Assembly (NCBI RefSeq): GCF_026626635.1
Contig: NZ_JAPNKA010000001.1
Location: 2,790,001-2,854,000 of the forward strand
Direction: 5' to 3'
Length of the DNA stretch: 64,000 nt
From: Archangium lansingense
GTDB lineage: Bacteria; Myxococcota; Myxococcia; Myxococcales; Myxococcaceae
The translations under genes and the position numbers were made by a program. Under the pieces are notes generated by a model. That model made no database searches. It saw only the letters and a list, made by a program, of their open reading frames with translations, and had not been told where the DNA came from. Of this stretch, positions 9,708 through 19,130 are shown piece after piece (the first letter of the stretch is position 1; the number at the start of each line of letters is the position of its first letter).

Positions 9708-9730
9708 CCCCTCTCCCTCTGGGAGAGGGG
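9708..9730. terminator. Bidirectional hairpin terminator
   Basis: A perfect 10-bp stem, CCCCTCTCCC / GGGAGAGGGG, with a 3-base loop lies between two convergent genes (stops at 9654 and 9738). The sequence belongs to the CCCTCTCCC-type hairpins often found at gene ends in myxobacteria; a similar one follows the aconitase gene at 29829. There is no T-tract, so its strength as an intrinsic terminator is inferred from position. Confidence 0.7.
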
Positions 9731-9737
9731 GCATGCG

Positions 9738-12700
9738 CTAGCGCGCCTCGTCATTCGTTGTGTCCAGCCACAGCTCCTCGTAGCGCACCTGCGGAGGTGT
9801 CTGGTGCAGCCGCAGTCCCTGCACCCGGCCGCTCGTCACGGCATGAACGCGGGGGTGGAAGAGAGGGACGATGGGGCAGTCCTCGTGGACCATCCGCTCC
9901 GCGCGCCGGTAGAGCTGCTTGCGCCGCTCCGGATCAATGGTGACGCGCGCCTCCGCCGTGAGCTGATCCACCTCCTCGTTGCGGTAGCCCAGCATGTACA
10001 GTTTCTGCGCCTGCGAGCTCAGCAGGAAGTAGAGGAAGTTGTCCGGGTCCGGGAAGTCGGAGATCCAGTGCAACCGGAAGAGTGGCAGCCGCCCCTCGCG
10101 CCGCCGCGCCGAGTACTCCTCCGCGCCCATCCGCACGTGCTCGAGCTCCACCAGCTTCGCCTCCACCAGCGGGCGGAAGAGCAGGGCGTCCTCGGCCGAC
10201 GTGTCCCGCTCCTCCGTCTGGTACAGCGTCATGTGCAACCGCCGCACCCCGGCCTCGCGCAGCAGCCGCTCGGCCAGCTCCATGTCCAGGTGCGGCTCGG
10301 GCAGCAGGCTGTCATCCCCCAGCAGCTCCGGCGGGGTCATCGTGCTCGCCAGCCGTGCCCCCTTGTAGAAGTGGTCCACCAGCGCTTGGATGTCCAGACC
10401 GGCCCGGAGCGCCTTGCGGACCCGGACATCGCTGTACGCCGGATCTTTCAGGTTGAAGCCGAGGATGGCCGTGGACGGCGTGATGCCCGTGGCGATCTGC
10501 CACCCCTCCTGCTCGGGCTCCTTCACATGTGTGGCATGCAGATAGGAGACGAACTCCACCGTCCCCTTGCGCAGCGCCGTGATGGCCTCCTCGCGCGAGC
10601 CCATCAGTTGGAACTCGAGCCTGTCCAACAACGGCTGTCCCTGGCGCCAGTAGGTGGGATTGCGCTCGAGCACGATGTGCTCCCTTCCGACGTCCACCTG
10701 CCGGAACGGGCCCGACCCCACCACCTGTTGGCGCGAGTCCAGCCGCGCGACTCCCGTGGCGGACTGCGCCAGGAGCTGGAGGAAGAAGGCCTTGGGCTCC
10801 TCCAGGCGGATCTCCAGCGTGTGCTCGTTCAGCACCTCGATGCCCGTCACCTCGCGCGCCTGGCCTGCGACGAACGTTCGGGCACCCTCTACGTCCTCTA
10901 GCAGTCCCCGGTCCGGCGACTTCTCGGCGGGATTGAGCAGCCGCTCGAAGTGGCGCTTCACGTCGCGCGCCGTCAGGGGCGTGCCGTCGTGGAAGGTGAT
11001 GCCCTGGCGCAGGTGGAAGCGGTAGCGGCACGCCGAGGAGTCAGACTCCCAGCGCTCGGCCAGGTCTGGCACCAGCACGCCATCCTCCAGCCGCAGCAGG
11101 TTGGAGAAGACGCAGGCGCACAGCTCGGCGATCTGAATCTCCACGCTGAAGAGCGGATCCAACCGGCCCACCGCGTGAATGATCGACGTCTGGTGGATGC
11201 CCGCGCGCAGCGTGCCGCCCGCCTTCGGCGCCGGGAGCCGGAAGCGGAACACCTCTCCATCCAGGCTGGCCGCCTCGTGCGCGAGTTGTTCCACCGTGCG
11301 GCTCAGCCCGTCGCCAATGCGGATGACCTGGAGCGCGTCCTCGCGCACCCGCGACACCTCGTCGCTGATGGCCGAGTCCCCACGCATCAGCACGACGTGC
11401 GCCGCGCGAATCTCATCGATGGCCGCGCTCAGCTTCCCCACCGCGTTGGACAGGTCCTTGCCCGTGCGTGCCTGGCCCTCGGCCTTGTGCGAGGCCTCCT
11501 GCGCCAGCTTCGCCATCCGCTGCGTCTGGTGCACCAGCTCGCGCCCGTGCCCCGCCTGCTCCATGGCCGCTCGTGTCACGTCGTCCACGCGCCGCGCCAC
11601 CCGATGGCTGGCCTCCACCACCGTGGAGCCCTGTACTTCCAGGCGCTTCGTCTCCGCCAGCGTGGCCTCCACCGCTGAGAAGGTCCGCTGGGTGATGGTG
11701 CGGATCTCCATCAGCGCCTCGGCCGCCCGGTCTCCCAGCAGCACGCCCGCGCTGGCCTGCTCGCGGCCCTCCTTCACCAGGGTCACCGTCGTGTCCAGCT
11801 CCCGGCGGATGCCTCCGACCATGGTGGCGATTTCCCGCGTGGAGCGGGCGGTGCGCTCGGCCAGGCCGCGAATCTCATCGGCCACCACGCCAAAGGGTCG
11901 GCCCTGCTCGCCCGCCTGGGCAGCGATGATGGCCGCGTTGAACGCCAGCAGGTTCGTCTGGTCCGCAATCTCCTGGATGACGTCCACGATGCGGCCAATT
12001 TGCGTGGAGCGCACGCCCAGCGAGTCCACCAGTCCGGCGGCCTTGCGGACCGTCTCCTCCACCCGGTACATGCCCTGGACGCAGTCGTTGACGAGCACCT
12101 CGCCCCGCTCGGCGGTGGCCGTCACCGCGTGCGCGAGCTGGTTCGTCTCCGTGGCGCGGTGGCGCACGGCGTCGATGCCCGTGTGCACCACCTGGACGAA
12201 GGCCTCCGCCTCGCTGGCGAAGCGCCCCAGCTCGTCGCCCGAGGAGGCGATGTGGTGCAGCCGCTCGCTCATGGCCTGCACCTGCTCGGTGGTGCGGTGC
12301 GAGAACTCGTCCAGCGCGAGCAGGGCCTCGGCCACCTGGCCGAGCCGCTCGGTCATTTCCACCAGCGAGCCCTTCGTCTCCCGCGTGAAGGTCTCCAGCT
12401 GCGTCACGCGCTTGCCCGCGGCCTGGAGGCTCTGGCCCATGCTGTTCACCGACTCTTGCGAGCGCTCCACGGCTCCGCCCTGACGGCGCGCGGCCTCCAG
12501 CAGGGCTCGCACTTCTTCGGAGACACCCTGGCAGGTGCGGCGCACGTTGCCCGTCATCCGCTGCACCTGGCTGAGCGCGCGGCGCAGGGAGATGAGCAGC
12601 CGGCGTACCTCGCGCTGGTCCCCCATGCTCTCGTGGGCGGGGTGGGTGAGGTCCCCCTCCGCGAGCTGGGAGAGGAAGCGGGTGCGCTCCTGGTCGGGCC

Positions 12701-12890
12701 GGGCCTCCCCGAGGAACCAGAAGGCGTACCGCGTCACCAGGAGCAGCGCCGGGGTGCCGAACAGCAGGACGCACCAGCCGGCGGCGTCATTGGGGTGGCC
12801 GGTGACGAAGTAGAGCAGTCCTCCGAGGGCGCCGGCCATGGCGAGCCCTCCGAGGACCACGAACGCGTAGAGGTTCTTTGGGGGCAGCAT
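9738..12890 (-). CDS. Methyl-accepting chemotaxis protein fused to a family 5 extracellular solute-binding domain
   Basis: A single 1050-residue frame. Two hydrophobic segments at about residues 8-29 and 39-57 are separated by a loop of only ~10 residues, so there is no periplasmic sensor domain. Residues ~60-510 form the methyl-accepting signalling coiled coil; its hairpin tip near residue 315 reads [20 protein letters not shown] followed by [15 protein letters not shown]. Residues ~555-1050 form an SBP_bac_5 (DppA/OppA-like) domain, with [34 protein letters not shown] and a C-terminal [20 protein letters not shown] region. No signal or membrane segment separates the two, so the binding domain appears cytoplasmic. 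A cytoplasmic SBP_bac_5 sensor has a precedent in the regulator SgrR. No che genes are nearby. Confidence 0.88.
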   Translation of the reverse strand: MLPPKNLYAFVVLGGLAMAGALGGLLYFVTGHPNDAAGWCVLLFGTPALLLVTRYAFWFLGEARPDQERTRFLSQLAEGDLTHPAHESMGDQREVRRLLISLRRALSQVQRMTGNVRRTCQGVSEEVRALLEAARRQGGAVERSQESVNSMGQSLQAAGKRVTQLETFTRETKGSLVEMTERLGQVAEALLALDEFSHRTTEQVQAMSERLHHIASSGDELGRFASEAEAFVQVVHTGIDAVRHRATETNQLAHAVTATAERGEVLVNDCVQGMYRVEETVRKAAGLVDSLGVRSTQIGRIVDVIQEIADQTNLLAFNAAIIAAQAGEQGRPFGVVADEIRGLAERTARSTREIATMVGGIRRELDTTVTLVKEGREQASAGVLLGDRAAEALMEIRTITQRTFSAVEATLAETKRLEVQGSTVVEASHRVARRVDDVTRAAMEQAGHGRELVHQTQRMAKLAQEASHKAEGQARTGKDLSNAVGKLSAAIDEIRAAHVVLMRGDSAISDEVSRVREDALQVIRIGDGLSRTVEQLAHEAASLDGEVFRFRLPAPKAGGTLRAGIHQTSIIHAVGRLDPLFSVEIQIAELCACVFSNLLRLEDGVLVPDLAERWESDSSACRYRFHLRQGITFHDGTPLTARDVKRHFERLLNPAEKSPDRGLLEDVEGARTFVAGQAREVTGIEVLNEHTLEIRLEEPKAFFLQLLAQSATGVARLDSRQQVVGSGPFRQVDVGREHIVLERNPTYWRQGQPLLDRLEFQLMGSREEAITALRKGTVEFVSYLHATHVKEPEQEGWQIATGITPSTAILGFNLKDPAYSDVRVRKALRAGLDIQALVDHFYKGARLASTMTPPELLGDDSLLPEPHLDMELAERLLREAGVRRLHMTLYQTEERDTSAEDALLFRPLVEAKLVELEHVRMGAEEYSARRREGRLPLFRLHWISDFPDPDNFLYFLLSSQAQKLYMLGYRNEEVDQLTAEARVTIDPERRKQLYRRAERMVHEDCPIVPLFHPRVHAVTSGRVQGLRLHQTPPQVRYEELWLDTTNDEAR

Positions 12891-12953
12891 GGGTGGGAGC
12901 GAAGGCGGCGCACACGCTATCCCGCCCCCGAGGGGGCCCTCAAATCCGCCCGG

Positions 12954-12972
12954 ACGTTACGGAAGGTAACGT
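12954..12972. promoter_or_regulatory. Inverted repeat, candidate operator upstream of acs
   Basis: A perfect 7-bp inverted repeat, ACGTTAC-N5-GTAACGT, lies about 140 bp before the acs start and about 65 bp before the divergent chemoreceptor gene. The symmetry and position fit a dimeric repressor or activator site for one or both genes. No regulator gene is adjacent, so the protein is unknown. Confidence 0.4.
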
Positions 12973-13110
12973 TCGTTTCCCCGAGTGACGCCTCGACGCA
13001 CCGCGTCCAGTGTACAACCCACCGGAAGCACGAGATTTCCTGGGAAGGCATGGCGCTTGCGTTGTAGGCACTCCAACTTGAACCCATTCCTACCCCAGGG
13101 GGAGACCACC

Positions 13111-15054
13111 ATGCTTGTTTCGCCCAAGGAGCACATCACTGCGCGTGCGCGCGTGAAGAGCCTCGAGGAGTACCGCCGCCTCTACCGCCAGAGTCTCGAG
13201 GACCCCGCTGGCTTCTGGGGCGAGCAGGCGAAGAGGCTGGACTGGTTCCACCCACCCACCAACGTGCTCGACGTTGACATGAATGAGGTGGACTTCTCCT
13301 GGTACGGCGGTGGGCGCATCAACGCCTGCCACAACGCGGTAGACCGGCACCTGCACACGCAGCCGGACAAGACGGCCATCATCTGGGCCGCCAATGAGCC
13401 GGGTCAGTACCAGCGGATTTCGTTCCGCGAGCTCAAGCACCAGGTGGCGCGCGTGGCCAACGTGCTCAAGGCGCATGGCGTGCAGAAGGGGGACCGCGTC
13501 TGCATCTACATGCCCATGACGCCCGCGGTGGCCTACACCATGCTGGCGTGCGCGCGCATCGGCGCGGTGCATTCGGTGGTGTTCGCCGGCTTCTCCGCCG
13601 AGTCCCTGAGAGACCGCATCCTCGACTCGGGGGCGCGCATTGTCGTCACCGCCAACGAGGCGCCGCGCGGCCCCAAGGCCGTGGCGCTCAAGTCCATTGT
13701 GGACCAGGCGCTCGAGGGCCTCACCCAGGTGGAGACGGTGCTCGTCAGCCGGCGCACCGACAAGGCCGTGCCCATGAAGCCGGGGCGCGACAAGGTGCTC
13801 GAGGACGAGATGGCGAAGTACCGCTCCACCTGCCCGGTGGAGTGGATGTCCAGCGAGGATCCCCTCTTCATCCTCTACACCTCGGGCAGCACCGGAAAGC
13901 CCAAGGGGGTGATGCACACCACCGCTGGCTACCTCGTCTACACGTCGATGACGCACGAGTACGTCTTCGACATCCGCCAGGACGACATCTTCTTCTGCAG
14001 CGCGGACGTGGGGTGGATTACTGGCCACAGCTATCTGATTTATGGCCCGCTGGTGAATGGCGTGACGACGGTCATCTTCGAGTCCACGCCGATGTACCCG
14101 GATCCGAGCCGGATGTGGCAGGTGGTGGATGACCTGAAGGCGACCATCCTCTACACGTCGCCCACGGCGCTGCGCGCGCTCATTCGCGAGGGCGACGACT
14201 GGGTGAAGAAGACCTCGCGCAAGAGCCTGCGGATTCTGGGCACGGTGGGTGAGCCCATCAACCCCGAGGTGTGGCGCTGGTACCACGAGGTGGCGGGCGA
14301 GGGCCGCTGCGACGTGGTGGACACCTGGTGGCAGACGGAGACGGGCGGCATCTTGATTACGCCGCTGCCGGGAGCCACGCCCGCGAAGCCGGGCAGCGCC
14401 ACGTTCCCGTTCTTCGGCATCGAGCCGGTGCTGGTGGACGAGAAGGGCACGGTCATCGAGGGCAATGGTGTCTCGGGCAACCTGTGCCTGAAGCGTCCAT
14501 GGCCTGGCCAGGCTCGCACCATCTGGGGAGACCACCGGCGCTTCCGCGAGACGTACTTCTCCACGTACCCGGGCATGTACTTCACGGGTGACGGCTGCCG
14601 CCGCGACGAGGACGGCTACTACTGGATTACGGGCCGCGTGGATGACGTGCTCAACGTGTCTGGCCACCGGCTGGGCACCGCGGAGATCGAGAGCGCGCTG
14701 GTGGCGCACGAGTCGGTGGCCGAGGCTGCCGTGGTGGGTTTCCCGCACGACATCAAGGGCACGGGCATCTGCGCGTACGTGACGGTGAAGGCGGGCGACA
14801 TGAGCTCCGAGCAGCTGGTGGGCGCGCTGAAGGAGCAGGTGCGCCGCATCATCGGACCGCTGGCCACGCCGGACCGCATCCGCGTGGTGAGCGGCCTGCC
14901 GAAGACGCGCTCGGGGAAGATCATGCGCCGCATCCTCCGCAAGGTGGCCGAGGGCCAGATGGACAGCCTGGGCGACACCACCACGCTGGCCGAGCCGCAG
15001 GTGGTGGACGAGATCGTCCAGCTCGAGCAGCGCGAGACCTCGAAGGGGCGCTGA
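13111..15054 (+). CDS. acs: Acetyl-coenzyme A synthetase
   Basis: The 647-residue protein activates acetate to acetyl-AMP and then acetyl-CoA. ANL-superfamily motifs are present: the P-loop-like [19 protein letters not shown] near residue 255, [10 protein letters not shown] near residue 405, the hinge region [20 protein letters not shown] and the catalytic lysine motif [11 protein letters not shown] near residue 605, where the lysine is the usual site of reversible acetylation. The length matches E. coli Acs (652). ATG 13111 is preceded by GGGGGAGA, a good ribosome-binding site; the open frame extends further upstream but without similarity. The upstream gap carries an inverted repeat that may be an operator. 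Confidence 0.97.
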   Translation: MLVSPKEHITARARVKSLEEYRRLYRQSLEDPAGFWGEQAKRLDWFHPPTNVLDVDMNEVDFSWYGGGRINACHNAVDRHLHTQPDKTAIIWAANEPGQYQRISFRELKHQVARVANVLKAHGVQKGDRVCIYMPMTPAVAYTMLACARIGAVHSVVFAGFSAESLRDRILDSGARIVVTANEAPRGPKAVALKSIVDQALEGLTQVETVLVSRRTDKAVPMKPGRDKVLEDEMAKYRSTCPVEWMSSEDPLFILYTSGSTGKPKGVMHTTAGYLVYTSMTHEYVFDIRQDDIFFCSADVGWITGHSYLIYGPLVNGVTTVIFESTPMYPDPSRMWQVVDDLKATILYTSPTALRALIREGDDWVKKTSRKSLRILGTVGEPINPEVWRWYHEVAGEGRCDVVDTWWQTETGGILITPLPGATPAKPGSATFPFFGIEPVLVDEKGTVIEGNGVSGNLCLKRPWPGQARTIWGDHRRFRETYFSTYPGMYFTGDGCRRDEDGYYWITGRVDDVLNVSGHRLGTAEIESALVAHESVAEAAVVGFPHDIKGTGICAYVTVKAGDMSSEQLVGALKEQVRRIIGPLATPDRIRVVSGLPKTRSGKIMRRILRKVAEGQMDSLGDTTTLAEPQVVDEIVQLEQRETSKGR

Positions 15055-15169
15055 GGCGCGGGTAGGGGCCCGCCCGGTCTTCAGAACCGGTGGGGCTGCT
15101 TCGTATCCATTGGGTACTCTTCCGGACTGGCTACCCGTAGCGGGGTAGCCAGGACCGGGAGGAATCCCC

Positions 15170-16513
15170 ATGAAGCCGTACTGCACGGTCGTGCTGCTGG
15201 TGCTCCTCGCCGGGTGTGGTTCTGCCTCCCGGGTGGTGCGCCTGGACACGGGTCAGAGCGAAGCCCTCGTCTTCACTCCGCGCTCCAGGGCAGAGCCGGT
15301 GGAACTGGATGATGACGAGTTCGAGGAGGCCGTGGCGAAGCTTGCCCGGGACGCGCGACCTCCCGACCGACCCCAGGAAGCCGCCCGGCGGCTGTTCGAG
15401 GTGGCGGCACGGAGCGGCTCGTACACGTACGAGATACCGAGCCACCGCATCACGCCGTTCGAGCCGGGCGAGCACCTGGAGGAGGACTCGACGGAGGTAG
15501 AGCTGACGCGCGACTACCTGCGCTGGTGCGAGCGAACCGGCAGGCCCGGGGATTGTCTCCGCCTGCTGACGGAAAGCCCCACCGTCAACGGAGATGGCCG
15601 TTTCGCCCTGGCTCTGGCCCTCGCCAGGGGCGCTGTACTGGACGAGATGTTGGAGACGTTCAAGGACATGGCCGACCCCCACGCCATGGTGGCGGCGGTC
15701 CTCTGGACCTGGACCACGTACCTGGTGCTCCTCTCCATCCCGGATGTGACGGTCTCCAAGGGCCTTGCCGCGGTGATGACTGCTACGCTCATCGCCTACG
15801 TGGGCGTCGATACCTTCTGGGGCCTTGTTGTTGGCTTCAAACGGCTGATGAACGAGGCGGACCGGGCCACCACGTTCAACGAGCTGCGCGAGGCGGGAGA
15901 TCGGTACGGCAAGGTGATGGGCCGCAACGCGGCGAGAGCGTTCGCCATGCTGGCCATGGCGGCCATCGGCAACACGGCACCGGGGTTGGCCGCGAAGGTG
16001 CCGAAGCTGCCCGGCTCGATGCAGGCGGCCGTGCAGGCGGAGACGCAGGTGGGTATCCGTCTGGCGGCGGTGGGGCAAGTGGAGACGGTCGCCGTGAGCG
16101 CCGAGTCCGTCACCATCGCCCTTGCCCCTGGCGCTGTCGCCATGACGGCTCGGGCCATGAGCGGAGCCGCTGCCAAGGCTCCTCCCAACGGCTTCAGGGC
16201 GTGGGGCTCGTACAAGAGCTTCAAGCGGGCCATGGGCTCGGCGGGCCCAGGGAAGGAGTGGCACCACATCGTCGAGCAGACGCCGGGCAACGAGAAACGG
16301 TTCGGGGCTCAGGCCGTTCAAAACACCGAGAACATCGTCCCGTTGGACAAGGGCATCCACACCCGCATCAGCTCGCTCTACTCGTCCATTCAGCGGGATA
16401 TCACCGGCTCGTCCACCTTGACCGTCCGGCAGTGGTTGAGCACGCAGTCGTACGAGGCCCAACGCGAGTTCGGGCTGATCGCCATCGAAAAAGTAACGAA
16501 GGGGTTTTGGTGA
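15170..16513 (+). CDS. SitA5-like polymorphic toxin (lipoprotein, WHH/HNH nuclease tail)
   Basis: A 447-residue lipoprotein. The signal peptide ends in a lipobox (VLLAGC, Cys 16). A central region contains hydrophobic segments (MVAAVLWTWTTYLVLLSI and VMTATLIAYVGVDTFWGLVV). The C-terminal ~90 residues carry WHHIVEQTPGNEKRF, then QNTENIVPL and H-x-x-IS, which is the treble-clef HNH/EndoVII nuclease pattern of the WHH type. From memory, the N-terminal two-thirds match the family NCBI calls SitA5 polymorphic toxin: lipoproteins passed between myxobacterial cells by TraA/TraB outer-membrane exchange that kill siblings lacking immunity. The next gene overlaps by one base (TGATG), as expected for a toxin-immunity pair. 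The nuclease assignment rests on motifs only. Confidence 0.8.
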   Translation: MKPYCTVVLLVLLAGCGSASRVVRLDTGQSEALVFTPRSRAEPVELDDDEFEEAVAKLARDARPPDRPQEAARRLFEVAARSGSYTYEIPSHRITPFEPGEHLEEDSTEVELTRDYLRWCERTGRPGDCLRLLTESPTVNGDGRFALALALARGAVLDEMLETFKDMADPHAMVAAVLWTWTTYLVLLSIPDVTVSKGLAAVMTATLIAYVGVDTFWGLVVGFKRLMNEADRATTFNELREAGDRYGKVMGRNAARAFAMLAMAAIGNTAPGLAAKVPKLPGSMQAAVQAETQVGIRLAAVGQVETVAVSAESVTIALAPGAVAMTARAMSGAAAKAPPNGFRAWGSYKSFKRAMGSAGPGKEWHHIVEQTPGNEKRFGAQAVQNTENIVPLDKGIHTRISSLYSSIQRDITGSSTLTVRQWLSTQSYEAQREFGLIAIEKVTKGFW

Positions 16514-16863
16514 TGAAGCTGGAGGAACTTGTCGAACAGTTCGCGCAGAACGTGGCCGCGCAGACCGACGCCATCTGGAGGGGAGATGCCAAGACCGGGA
16601 ACAAGCACGCCAAGAAGTACGGCGCCGCGTTCGACAAGCTCCGGACCCACGGTGATGCCGGACGCGACGCACTGGCCGAGCTGTTCAAGCACCCACGCCC
16701 GGACGTACGAGTCATGGCCGCCGCGCACCTGCTCCGCTATCGGACGGCCGAGGCCAAAGCGGTCTTGGAGGAGGTCGCCAAGGGGGAGGGGCTGGTCTCA
16801 TTCAAAGCAGAGCAGGCACTGAAGCGGTGGGAGGAAGGCACCTGGGCGCTCGATCCGGAGTAG
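15874..16863 (+). repeat. Tandem duplication, copy 1 (resident toxin C-terminal half plus immunity gene)
   Basis: This 990-bp unit starts inside the toxin gene at GTTCAACGAGCTGCGCGAGG and runs to the stop of the first DUF2019 gene. It is followed within 7 bp by a second unit of the same length (16870-17859) with high identity over all of it and, apparently, no net indels. The homology includes a short stretch before the unit (GCCACC). Confidence 0.9.
16513..16863 (+). CDS. DUF2019-like protein, probable immunity protein for the SitA5-like toxin
   Basis: A 116-residue acidic, all-helical protein that looks like one or two HEAT-like repeats (ALAELFKHPRPDVRVMAAAHLLRYRTAEA). It has no signal peptide, so it is cytoplasmic, as needed to neutralise an incoming nuclease. 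I recall the family as DUF2019. The ATG overlaps the toxin stop by one base (TGATG), giving strict translational coupling. It ends RWEEGTWALDPE. A paralogue with clear substitutions follows the second toxin fragment, so specificity may differ between copies. Confidence 0.75.
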   Translation: MKLEELVEQFAQNVAAQTDAIWRGDAKTGNKHAKKYGAAFDKLRTHGDAGRDALAELFKHPRPDVRVMAAAHLLRYRTAEAKAVLEEVAKGEGLVSFKAEQALKRWEEGTWALDPE

Positions 16864-16869
16864 CCACCC

Positions 16870-17509
16870 GTTCAACGAGCTGCGCGAGGCGGGAGAGCGG
16901 TACGGCAAGCTCATGGGCCGCAACGCGGCGAGAGCGTTCGCCATGCTCGCCATGGCGGCCATCGGCAACACGGCACCGGGGCTGGCAACAAAGGTGCCGA
17001 AGCTACCCGGCTCGATGCAGGCGGCCGTACAAGCCGAGACGCAGGTGGGCCTCCGGCTCGCGGCGGTGGGGGAAGTGAAGACGGTCGCCGTGAGTGCCGA
17101 GACCGTCACCATCGCCCTCGCTCCTGGTGCCGTCGCCATGACAGCCCAGGCCATGAGCGGAGCCGCTGCCAAGGCTCCTCCCAACGGCTTCAGGGCGTGG
17201 GGCTCGTACAAGAGCTTCAAGCGGGCCATGGGCTCGGCGGGCCCTGGGAAGGAGTGGCACCACATCGTCGAGCAGACGCCGGGCAACGAGAAACGGTTCG
17301 GGGCGCAGGCCGTTCAAAACACCGAGAACATTGTCCCGTTGGACAAGGGCTTCCACACCCGCATCAGCGCGATCTACTCGTCGATTCGGCGTAGCATCAC
17401 GGGCTCGGATCGATTGACCGTGCGAAAGTGGTTGAGCACGCAGTCGTACGAGGCTCAACGCGAGTTCGGGCTGCTGGCCATCGAGAACGTGACGAAGGGA
17501 TTCTGGTGA
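16870..17509 (+). pseudogene. Orphan C-terminal toxin cassette (5'-truncated SitA5-like toxin)
   Basis: This frame matches residues ~235-447 of the toxin just upstream but has no lipoprotein signal, no N-terminal transfer region and no clear ribosome-binding site; the first internal ATG is at 16913 (198 codons). The nuclease tail is intact (WHHIVEQTPGNEKRFGAQ) but differs from the resident copy around DKGFHTRISAIYSSIRRSIT and LTVRKWL. It therefore cannot be delivered as it stands, yet the frame is open to its natural stop and coupled to its own immunity gene by TGATG. Orphan tails of this kind are known in CDI, Rhs and other polymorphic toxin loci as donors for recombination. Confidence 0.8.
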
Positions 17510-17859
17510 TGAAGCTGGAGGAACTGGTCGAGCAATTCGCTCAGAACGTGGCCGCGCAGACCGACGCCATCTGGAGGGGAGATGCCAAGACCGGGAACAA
17601 GCACGCCAGGAAGTACGGTGCCGCAGTCGATAAGCTCCTGGCCCACGGTGATGCTGGGCGTGAAGCCCTCCTCGTGCTGCTCAAGCATGAGCGCATGGAC
17701 GTGCGTGTCATGGCCGCCGCGCATTTGCTCCGCTATCGGACGGCCGAGGCCAAAGCGGTTCTGGAGGAGGCAGCGAAGGGCCAGGGTCTCGTGCCCTTTG
17801 AAGCCGGGCAGGCACTGAAGCGGTGGGAGGAAGGCACCTGGGCCCTCGACCCGGGGTAG
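17509..17859 (+). CDS. DUF2019-like protein, second probable immunity protein
   Basis: A 116-residue paralogue of the gene at 16513, with identical start context (TGATG overlap) and length. Substitutions cluster in the middle (AVDKLLAHGDAGREALLVLL against AFDKLRTHGDAGRDALAELF in the first copy), while the ends are nearly identical. Unlike the orphan toxin tail it belongs to, this gene could still be translated and protect against kin carrying the matching toxin. Confidence 0.75.
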   Translation: MKLEELVEQFAQNVAAQTDAIWRGDAKTGNKHARKYGAAVDKLLAHGDAGREALLVLLKHERMDVRVMAAAHLLRYRTAEAKAVLEEAAKGQGLVPFEAGQALKRWEEGTWALDPG

Positions 17860-17881
17860 CTGGGCATCTCCATGAGCAGGA

Positions 17882-17909
17882 TGCCATCGCCCCTGTTGTA
17901 GCGGGCTTG
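17882..17909 (+). repeat. SitI3-like gene tail remnant shared with 22317-22344
   Basis: A 28-bp stretch ending TCGCCCCTGTTGTAGCGGG + CTTG is repeated, with one mismatch, at 22317-22344. There it encodes the last residues (LPSPLL-stop) of a SitI3-like gene. Here it sits 22 bp after the DUF2019 stop with no reading frame in front of it, so it looks like the scar of a lost immunity gene. Confidence 0.65.
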
Positions 17910-17940
17910 AGCCCCCCGCCCAACCAGGCGGCGGGGCTTT
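17910..17940 (+). terminator. Hairpin terminator after the toxin-immunity array
   Basis: AGCCCC-C-CGCC pairs with GGCG-G-CGGGGCT around a CAACCA loop and is followed by TT and C-rich DNA. It lies between the convergent ends of the second DUF2019 gene (17859) and the DUF2381 gene (17944). The stem has small bulges. Confidence 0.6.
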
Positions 17941-17943
17941 CCC

Positions 17944-18993
17944 CTACCGGGCGTGTGTGTCCTGCACGGGCTCCTCGAACGTCATGCCCTCCACGCGAAT
18001 CCTCCGAGGCCCGCCATCCTTCTCGAGTACCTCCAGGACGAAGCGCTCGGAGCCGGAGCGGGGCGTGTCGATGACGAAGCCCATCAACCCCACCGCGCCG
18101 AAGTCCACGCCCTCCTCGGGCACCTCCACCTTCACGGCGCGCAGGCGCACCGCCTCGCCCGTGGCCTCCCGCCTCAGCGCGTACTCGCCCGGCCGCCAGC
18201 GCCGCTCGGGGTCCATGTTGAAGACGGAGATGACCACCACCGTCTGCAGCGGCATCTGATAGGCGATGCTGTTGCCCATCATGCCCACCACGCCTCCGCC
18301 TCCCTCCCGGCCGTTGATGGTGAGTCGGCCTGGCGACTCCCGCCGGTGCAGCCACGAGGGCAGCTTCACCCCGCACTCGTGTGGCACGGGCTCGCAGCGG
18401 AAGCGCGACTCCCGCACGCCATCAGGGCCCACCCGTGGCGCCTCCTGCGGCTCCTCGGGCGAGCAGGTCATCTGCCCCCGGCTCAGCTCATGGTCCTCGT
18501 ACTCGACGGCCAGTCCCGCCAATGACTCCGCCAGGGCCGCTTCCTCCTCCTCCTTCGTGGGCGGAGGGCGCTGGTACACCCGGAGCCGGAGATCCGTCCT
18601 CAGCTCGCCCCGCACCAGCGTCAGCTCCAGCCGCTTGCCGCCCCGATAGGCCACCGACAAGGGAAGGCGCTCGCCCGGCTTCAGGTCCCCCACCACGTCG
18701 AGCAGCAGCAGGTTGCCGCCCTGCTGCTTCATCCGGATGCGCTCGCCAGCCCCCTTCAACGTGGTGTGCTCCAGATCGACCTGCCCATCCATCAACTGCA
18801 CCACCGAGAGCAATGTCCGCGTCACCCGGACCTCGAGCTCGGAGGCGGCGGGCCGCTCGTGGAGCCGCAGCTCGCGGGACTGGGGCTTCCATTCCTCGTG
18901 CAGCCAGGACGGGTCCGGGGCCGCTCTGGCGGCCAGGGGGAGCAGCAGCAACGACAGCTGGAGGAGGGTGCGTAGGGTAGGGTGTGTCATCAT
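17944..18993 (-). CDS. DUF2381-family secreted protein
   Basis: A 349-residue protein with a signal peptide (TLLQLSLLLLPLAARAAPDPS). The layout follows the myxobacterial DUF2381/TIGR02268 paralogue family: a beta domain, the LKPGERLPLSVAY segment, a charged linker (PPPTKEEEEAALAES), a cysteine-containing middle and a second beta domain. The function is unknown. Start choice: two ATGs in a row (18993 and 18990) follow GGAG by 5-8 bases; the open frame continues upstream without similarity. It is divergent from another DUF2381 gene that leads into a kinase. Similarity to the family is weaker here than in the other two copies, especially in the C-terminal half. Confidence 0.65.
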   Translation of the reverse strand: MMTHPTLRTLLQLSLLLLPLAARAAPDPSWLHEEWKPQSRELRLHERPAASELEVRVTRTLLSVVQLMDGQVDLEHTTLKGAGERIRMKQQGGNLLLLDVVGDLKPGERLPLSVAYRGGKRLELTLVRGELRTDLRLRVYQRPPPTKEEEEAALAESLAGLAVEYEDHELSRGQMTCSPEEPQEAPRVGPDGVRESRFRCEPVPHECGVKLPSWLHRRESPGRLTINGREGGGGVVGMMGNSIAYQMPLQTVVVISVFNMDPERRWRPGEYALRREATGEAVRLRAVKVEVPEEGVDFGAVGLMGFVIDTPRSGSERFVLEVLEKDGGPRRIRVEGMTFEEPVQDTHAR

Positions 18994-19130
18994 ATCTCCG
19001 GGGTTGGCTCCCACGTACCATGGGAGATTTCCGAAGTCACGTTCACGGGCGTGACCGCCGGAGTGGACTGGAGCTTGCCCGCCCCTTGGTGCCCCGGTTA
19101 GCGTGCGGCACCTCACGGCGAAGGGCTCGC

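Larger units (their letters stand above)
16870..17859 (+). repeat. Tandem duplication, copy 2 (orphan toxin tail plus second immunity gene)
   Basis: A 990-bp unit paired with 15874-16863. Differences are spread through it, with amino-acid changes in both the nuclease tail and the DUF2019 partner, so the duplication is not brand new. The two copies stay in frame with each other, so homologous exchange between them would yield a full-length toxin with the alternative tail and matching immunity gene. Confidence 0.9.

Noticed and set aside
10312..11031. Alternative frames inside the chemoreceptor-SBP fusion suggesting a split gene
   Set aside because: The 1050-codon frame covers both conserved domains without interruption; the other frames have no domain sequence.
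18984..19130. N-terminal extension of the second DUF2381 protein from an upstream ATG
   Set aside because: It would overlap the divergent gene's start and bury the signal peptide; GTG 19131 has a ribosome-binding site and begins right at the signal.
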